Assembly (NCBI GenBank): GCA_030549495.1
Contig: JAUIRK010000003.1
Span: 1 to 64,000, forward strand
Length of the DNA stretch: 64,000 nucleotides
Reading direction: 5' to 3'
Origin: Nectonema munidae
Lineage: Eukaryota > Nematomorpha > Nectonematoida > Nectonematidae
Shown piece after piece: positions 57,964 to 64,000 of the stretch. Positions within the stretch are counted from its first letter, which is position 1; every line of letters begins with the position of its first letter. The notes beneath the pieces are model-generated. The model worked only from the letters and a program-made list of their open reading frames with translations. It did no database searches and was not told the origin of the DNA. A program made the position numbers and the translations under genes.

Positions 57964-59229
57964 TCTTGAGTAAGCTTAGTAAAAACAAATAGAGATCTCT
58001 TTCGAAAGGGAGTATTTTTTTGTGCACATCCAGAGTTTTAATTGAATTGCTGGAAGGTTAATAAGACACAAAGAGGTAGAAAGTTCTTCTTCAATACCTT
58101 TTCTTGTCTTGAGACCTGCACCGATGAAGACCTCGTTAGCGTATGATCTTCTTATAACGGATCGATAACTAAATAATAATACTCGTAAGAGTTTTGCTTT
58201 TCTATTATTCACTTAATTGTGTTGTACTGATATAGTAAACATTTTATACTCGATTGTATCCGATATGCACAGAAGAAGCCATTTTGCAATCTTTTTGTTG
58301 CACATGAAAATATTGCACGAGATATATAGATCAGCTTAGATGAAAACGACTAAGTCAACTCTGGCAAATCTGGATTCAACAAATCAAAATCCTTCCTAGT
58401 CTGAACAATTTTCCCGTTTTTTAACTTCTTTCCAAATTGTGAGTTAAAATGCGAAGCGTTCATAATCAAAAGCCTAGAAAACCTTTTTTCTTAACCAAAT
58501 AAACAAATTTTGTAAAAAATTCGTTCATTTTATAATATATCAGCTATCTATATCTATTTAATATGCAAGATCATACAAAAATTTTAACAACTCAAACACT
58601 AAACCATAAATCTGGATTTTCACCATTCGAACGAATTTGAGAAAAAATTTCTCGATTACTGAGTGTGTTCTGAAAGAAAATCCAGGATTCATGAAGCGAC
58701 ATGAGAAAAATTTATGTAAAATTTTAAAAATAAGGAAATTAATTTAATCCATGTTATTTGAATTTCAATTAATTACACTCATAAATAAAAAGAAATGGAT
58801 TTTTTAAAACTCTATGGTAAAAAATCTATAAATAATAAGAAAATTTTATAAAATAAATGTCTTCATTTATCATAGAATATGATGCTTTGACATTTTTGAA
58901 CTAATTTAAAAATATCGCTAAAACTCATGTAATCTTGAATCGATATTAGATCAGCTAAAATTTTTAATTGATTTGGAACAGGGCATTTTCGAACTTTTGA
59001 TCGATGTGTGCTAATTTTTGATCTAAAATATTTTTAACCAACTAGTAGTGATCAAAACTACTGTTTTAGTGATATTTGACGTGTTTTTTAAATTATCTTA
59101 TATTATTATAAATGATTTAAGTAACATGAGGATTTCTCTTCTGATTACGGGCTTTTTTGACAACTAAGTTAAAATTTAAATTTTTTGAAAGTTTTAATAA
59201 AAAATAACAACTAATTAATCAATAATATA
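57964..59229. other. Upstream region of the receptor gene
   Basis: A minus-strand frame at 57976-58212 has no recognisable similarity and could be 5' leader. The rest is AT-rich with no recognised signal. Confidence 0.35.
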
Positions 59230-60190
59230 TTCTCTCTTATTGTTTACAACTTCTTCCTAAACTTCAACAAAATTTCCAATACTTCGTTGATAGAAATCAC
59301 CCGTTTTTGGCTCGAAAAATTGATCAAACCAAGATCTCAATTTTGCATCAGTATTGAACGAAACTCCGCGCATAGCATTTGAAAGAGGTAGAAATCCTTG
59401 GTGCCAAATCGGGAGAATACAGTGGATGTGGCAGCACTTCCCAACCATGCGTTTGATTGGGTTCCTTACTAATATTGGCGATATGAGAATGGGGATTGTC
59501 GTACAGCAAAAGAACGCCAGGCTGCGGATTAAGTCTTTTATCTTGACCGTGTTGAGTCGTTCCATCGGTTGAACATAGAGTTCCGTGTTCACTGTTTGGT
59601 TCAGTTCAAGCAATTCGTAATGCATAATCCCTTTTCTGTCACACCATACACAGAACATTGTTTTACGCGGATGAAGATATGCTTCATGCGCTGTCGCTTA
59701 TTTATCTGGGCTAAGGGATTCCTTGCGCTCCTTCATATTGATGTATTAATCAATTTTCATCGCTAGTAATCATTCTGTAAAGAAATCGTGCTTGTTTCCA
59801 TGAGTTGAGCGGTGACGAGCAAGCAAATCAGTGGAGATCGTGGCTTGTTGATTTTTGTTGTTGTCACTTTCCCATTGAGTGAAGATGCTTCTTTATAGCA
59901 GGGTGGGAGCATTCCATTTTCTCTACCAGATCCCTTGTCGTTTGACGAGAACTATCGTGCAAAAGTTGGTTTATCTTCTTCGAACTCAACTGAACAGCCA
60001 CAACGATGTGAACTTTGAGGTCAAAATTCCCATTTTTGAACTTGGCATACCAATCAGTGGCGGTTCTTTCAGCTATTGCACCCTTTCGATACACAGCACA
60101 AATGTCGCGAGCATCTTTTGCGGCCTTAGAACCTTGATAAGCAAAAAGAAAGAGTGAAAATGCTAATTTTTCTCAACGTCACATTCCATT
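59230..60190 (-). pseudogene. mariner transposase remnant
   Basis: Read on the minus strand from about 60190: MECDVEKN, AIAERTATDWYAKFKNGNFD, SSRQTTRDLVEKMECSH, AIKKHLHSMGK, MITSDENWLI, MFCVWCDRKGIMHYELLELN, LLYDNPHSHIA, LPHPLYSPDLAP and WFDQFFEPKTGDFYQRSI. This is the full order of a mariner transposase, with remnants of the catalytic aspartate sites (SDENW, YDNPHSH, YSPDLAP). Several frame changes break it, for example near 59530. Terminal inverted repeats were not recognised. Confidence 0.85.
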
Positions 60191-62239
60191 TTAATGATCA
60201 GAAAATAGACATTCAAAATTTAAAAACACGGCGTGAACTTAGTTGCCCACAGAGCACCAATTACGTAAATTTTTGAAAATTACTTCTCATAAAAATATTT
60301 AGATTGAAACAATTTGATCTATTAAAAAGTAAATAAAGTTAAAGTATTAGAAAAATAGTATATTATCAAATGGAAAAAATCACATAAAAAAAGTTTCCTT
60401 TTATTTATTCCGTATTCCAGCCGATTCGAACCTACACTTTTCATTTGACATTCTGTGTCAAGGGTTGACACGGTAAAGTTCATTTTTTTATTATTTGTGC
60501 TTCTCGTGATTGTCATAGGACCTAATCAATAAATACAATGAAAACTTAAAAATGGCAAAATTTTTCTACAAAAGTCATCAAATAAAATTTTTTTTGCTAA
60601 AATCATAAACAACTGTTTATAAAAATAATAAGGTTTTCGAGCTTCCATAGGCGACTTCGTAGCGTAAAAGTTGGATGTTAAAATCAGTTTTAAAATCGAT
60701 AATGTATATTGCGTCCTCTTTTTTAATAAACTAACTAAGCGAATTGTAAATACAAATGATAAGCATTTGAAATCTTTATTCCCTATTTCTGATCACGCCA
60801 TCAAACTTATTTTTATCTACTGTGGTTTTTCTAAACGCCATTTTTGCCAACTTTCGAATACTTGTGTCCATTATACTCTGCTAGTTTCAACCAGCGAACC
60901 AAAAATGAGGCCACTTTCCCAGTATTCCTAAGTTTAGTTCATTTTTTTCCTGTTTCTTCATTTTCAACAATAGAATCAGACTACAGTTCAAGCTCTTTCT
61001 TGGAAGAAAAAACAGACTCAAATGAAACTTATTATATTTCAAGTTTTGCTTCCAGTGATAAAATAGTTAATGATAATCTGATTTCAATAGATTCAGTTGA
61101 GTAAAGCTGAGAATCTCTTGCTGATTCGCGTGGAAGAACACCAAGTAAAAATATTAGACATAAGATAACATCACCACAAGACATGTTAAAATTTTTTCTT
61201 CTTTTCTTTCTCTCAAGAAATCATAAAATATATATTCACAAAGACAAAGCTGAATGAGTAAGTTTAAACTAATTATTACTTTTCATGATTATTAATAGAA
61301 AGTATGCATAAAAGCAAAGCCAAATTTTATTGGCAGAAGAGAATCTGAAGATGAGATAAGGAACTCAATATTTTTATTATTATATTCAATTTTTTGAAGG
61401 GGAGGGGAGGAAGAATGGAAATATAATTTTCAAACTTAAGTCTAGCCCTCTTTACCCAAACCCCTTCAAAAGCTTAAAACTACACATTTTAAGACGACAC
61501 GATAATATACACACAATATCTTGTTGCACCACAAAACTAGACACATACTGTTGCTAAAGGTTTGCCTTTTTGAATTATATATTTTCATTTTGACACTTCG
61601 AAATTAACTAACCAATTCACAAATTAATGTAATTTAAAAAAAACTAATTGATCATATCACTGTCCTATTTTGCTTATTTGCTTCAAATTGGCGAATGCAC
61701 GAGAGAATTAAAATTACTGAGTTGTTTGGTGATTTTCTTAGAAGTAATTTTCTGAAAGCAGCTCTTCTGAGAGGTATGCTTATTTTAATCCCTTTTTTAT
61801 ATGCTTCAATGACAAACGTCAAAGAAACCCTGACTATTCGAGTTGTCCACGACTATTTAATCAAATTTTTCACCCAATGTAGCTGTTACATTTGTTGAGC
61901 TTCAGTGATGGATGTAATATAAAGGTATATGACTCTAATAAACGAGGGCATCATGGTCGCATTGTTTACCATCTCAACGATTCGGGGACTTATTCTTTTT
62001 TAAAACGTCAAATTTATATTTCTCTATGATCTGATAGAACTTACTTTTCCTCATTATCAATTTTGAAAAGGCTCATACATGACACTTTTCTTCCTAAAGC
62101 TGTATGATCTTCACGGACAAGTTTTCAACTTATTTATAAATTGCATCTTTGAAGTTGAATGAATGCGAATCCCGCATTATATATTGGAAAGATGCTTCAC
62201 GCTTAGCGTATAATAAATATATATCCACGAGTGTAATTT
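60191..62239. other. Spacer with short unassigned frames
   Basis: Two overlapping plus-strand frames (60671-60931 and 60844-61104) look like pieces of one decayed protein, the second with an acidic, serine-rich tail (SDYSSSSFLEEKTDSNETYY). A frame at 61695-61898 (FGDFLRSNFLKAALLRGML) may belong to the piggyBac-like scrap downstream. None is secure. Confidence 0.3.
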
Positions 62240-62528
62240 CAAGGTTGTGTATATATTGTTTTCACAGCAGACAAAGCAAGTTATACTTTCACATAACAAT
62301 TGCAAACCTGGTTCGTTCTTAGTGGTGTATAGACACGTTGGGAATAGAATGGTCAAACAGTTCAGGTCTTATAAAACATGCAGTAGATGGACAGTGACAG
62401 CCTTCTCAAACTATCTTGATATGGCTTGTGTGAAGTCGTACATAATTTCTAAATATAATGCGCCTGAAAAATATCCTTCTAAAATGAGTAATGGAGAAAG
62501 ATCTTCCCTATACCAACTATGTCTTTGA
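62240..62528 (+). pseudogene. piggyBac-like transposase scrap
   Basis: KQFRSYKTCSRWTVTAFSNY followed by LDMACVKSYIISKYNAPEKY fits the late part of piggyBac transposases, where relatives have SRKTRRWPM-FYN-LDI-NAY. It starts in the middle of the protein and ends in a stop. No TTAA ends were seen around it. Confidence 0.5.
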
Positions 62529-62529
62529 G

Positions 62530-63470
62530 TCAGTGAGAACTTCTACTTCTCAAATTAACTTCAAAACAAAGTCAATTCTCAATTTTTATGGATTCAATTC
62601 TGAAGTTTTATCATGTTTATGGTCAAAGAGGATTTTGTTATAAGTCTCTGCCTAAAATGGTTCGTTTTACATGAATATGTAAATTTAAGTATTGTTTGTG
62701 ACGTTGGCCCCCATCCTTTCGGAAATCGTGGCTCACACGGAATGCTGAGCCCAGCTCTTCCTGGACTTTCCATCCCACTAAACGCCTACCGGCCCTTGTT
62801 ACTTAGGTATATCTTATTATATATATAATTTTACGAGAATGTATGTTACAAATAAATGAATACAGCTGAGTGAACGATAGAATCCTAACGCGAACGCTCC
62901 CAATTAGGGAAACAATCTTAATGTCTAGTGATAGCTTGATTGCTAATAAGGTTAGAATCGGGTCGCCAGAGTGATATGAGTATATATCTTATCCCTGGGA
63001 TATAAATTTTACAGCAGGTATATATAATCGGTCCTACAAGCAGACTCCTGCAGAGGCCAGATTACCGACTATGCCTAACCTAGCTCGTAACATGAAACTG
63101 TTTTGGGACTTATACCTTGTGCCAATCCTAAATTTTAGTATTCCGATCTAGAACTCAGAAAAAAACAGAACTATATCGCAGAACGCAGAATTCCCTATTG
63201 CTTGGGGGCTATTGTATATGGGTAGTCACCTAGGATAATTTTTCTCTTTTTTTTTGCATATACCCCCAAGAACGCTTTAGCCCGGGTTGCGTGAGCTCGC
63301 AAGCTTGGCATAATTGTGTGCAATGCCTGTGTCCTTAGTTTTTCAATAAACATTTTATTTAATTTCTCCAACCTTTTCTGGAACCAGAAAAGAAGATCCG
63401 GCTATGAGCAATAGTGAAAGGGTTGCCATAAATAGTTCTAAAAAGTTTGTACTCAAGATTGTCTATTTTG
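62530..63470. other. Spacer without recognised content
   Basis: Less AT-rich around 62700-63330 but with no recognised gene. ATATAT-rich stretches occur near 62815. Confidence 0.35.
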
Positions 63471-63479
63471 TTGGTCCAA

Positions 63480-64000
63480 GTTGAGGGAAGGCATCCCAAA
63501 ATGGAGTTACCATAAGTCAATTTCGGAATTGTTGGGATTTTAATGACCCTGCCTACCGTTGTGGCAGGTCTTTAAGACATCCATATAGCGCTAGATCGTG
63601 AGCTTTACGATGAAAACTAAATCCTGCATCCCAATTGATTCCTAGATATTTTAGGTGGCGAACTTGTGGAATATTCCCTATAGTTGGCGGGTTATTTTTG
63701 ACACAATTAGCGCCAAAGATAATGAACTTGCATTTAGAGTAATTCACCTTATTGTTCCATCCAGTGAAATACCCCCCTAATATGGTATTTACGTCCGTAA
63801 GGTCTTCGCAAATACGAGGGACACGCTTAGCAGCGTAATATGCACTGCGAAACTGAGTATTCTAGCATAGATAAACTTGTTGAAAGAGTCGCTAATGTCA
63901 GATATGTAAAAAGGTCTTAGAGGTGAACCTTGGGGGACCCCAGGTCCTATGCTTATTCTCCTAGAAAATTCTTTATTTATTCTGATCTGGAATGTGCGCC
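63480..64000 (-). pseudogene. LINE reverse transcriptase fragment at the window edge
   Basis: On the minus strand from 64000: RISIGPGVPQGSPLRPF, then after breaks NYSKCKFIIFGANCV, VRHLKYLGINWDAGFSFHRK and LYGCLKDLPQR. GVPQGSPL and KYLGI-D-SF-H are RT palm and thumb landmarks of jockey/R1-like LINEs. The upstream part lies beyond the window. It is frame-broken. Confidence 0.75.

Noticed and set aside
57976-58212. 78-codon minus-strand frame upstream of the receptor gene
   Set aside because: No similarity and no splice sites joining it to the receptor. The receptor ATG at 57963 already gives a full seven-helix protein.
59354-60157. Plus-strand frames over the mariner remnant
   Set aside because: They are antisense shadows. 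The minus strand reads as mariner transposase.

Overview
This is a 64 kb, AT-rich eukaryotic window. Host genes are split by short and long GT-AG introns, and most of the rest is transposon debris. The mix (mariner, Tc1, Tigger, hAT, piggyBac-like, Harbinger-like, several LINE types, tRNA-derived SINEs, one Ty3/gypsy fossil) and the two recognisable metazoan genes point to an invertebrate animal, most likely an arthropod. I cannot name the species.

Three host loci can be supported. (1) A purine nucleoside phosphorylase gene (PNP) lies on + at 18654-29075. Its five exons join in frame to 286 codons with nearly every known active-site residue present. (2) A TMEM26-like membrane protein gene lies on - at 30587-49739. 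Four exons join in frame, but the exon carrying the start codon is not found. A 1.35 kb GAGT/GGT satellite begins within about ten bases of one of its splice donors. (3) An intronless, divergent seven-helix receptor gene lies on - at 56764-57963. PNP and TMEM26 point toward each other and their poly(A) signals are about 1.4 kb apart.

Layout: 1-2.4 kb, a CACTG-ended DNA transposon with a decayed transposase. 2.4-5 kb, a hAT scrap and two short non-autonomous elements with target duplications. 5.5-12.5 kb, a decayed DDE-type element split by a compact non-LTR retrotransposon with two long open frames. 13.4-18.3 kb, a LINE scrap, a 3.3 kb TTAA-flanked element holding two different tandem-repeat arrays, and a hAT copy just upstream of PNP. 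18.6-29.1 kb, PNP, whose introns hold a LINE scrap, a minisatellite, a gypsy fossil and a hAT remnant with a SINE in it. 30-50 kb, TMEM26 with an inverted, Tigger-disrupted second copy of the two-array element, the large satellite, a Tc1 scrap, a SINE and a LINE remnant in its introns. 50-64 kb, a Harbinger-like element, the receptor gene, a mariner remnant, a piggyBac-like scrap and a LINE fragment running off the end.

The most unusual structure is the TTAA element at 14163-17458 and its inverted relative at 33742-36385. Each carries satellite A (about 150 bp unit) and satellite B (about 140 bp unit) in the same order between CCCTATTAGT-like ends, and together they bracket PNP. All boundaries were read by eye. 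Family names rest on motif recognition, not on database searches.
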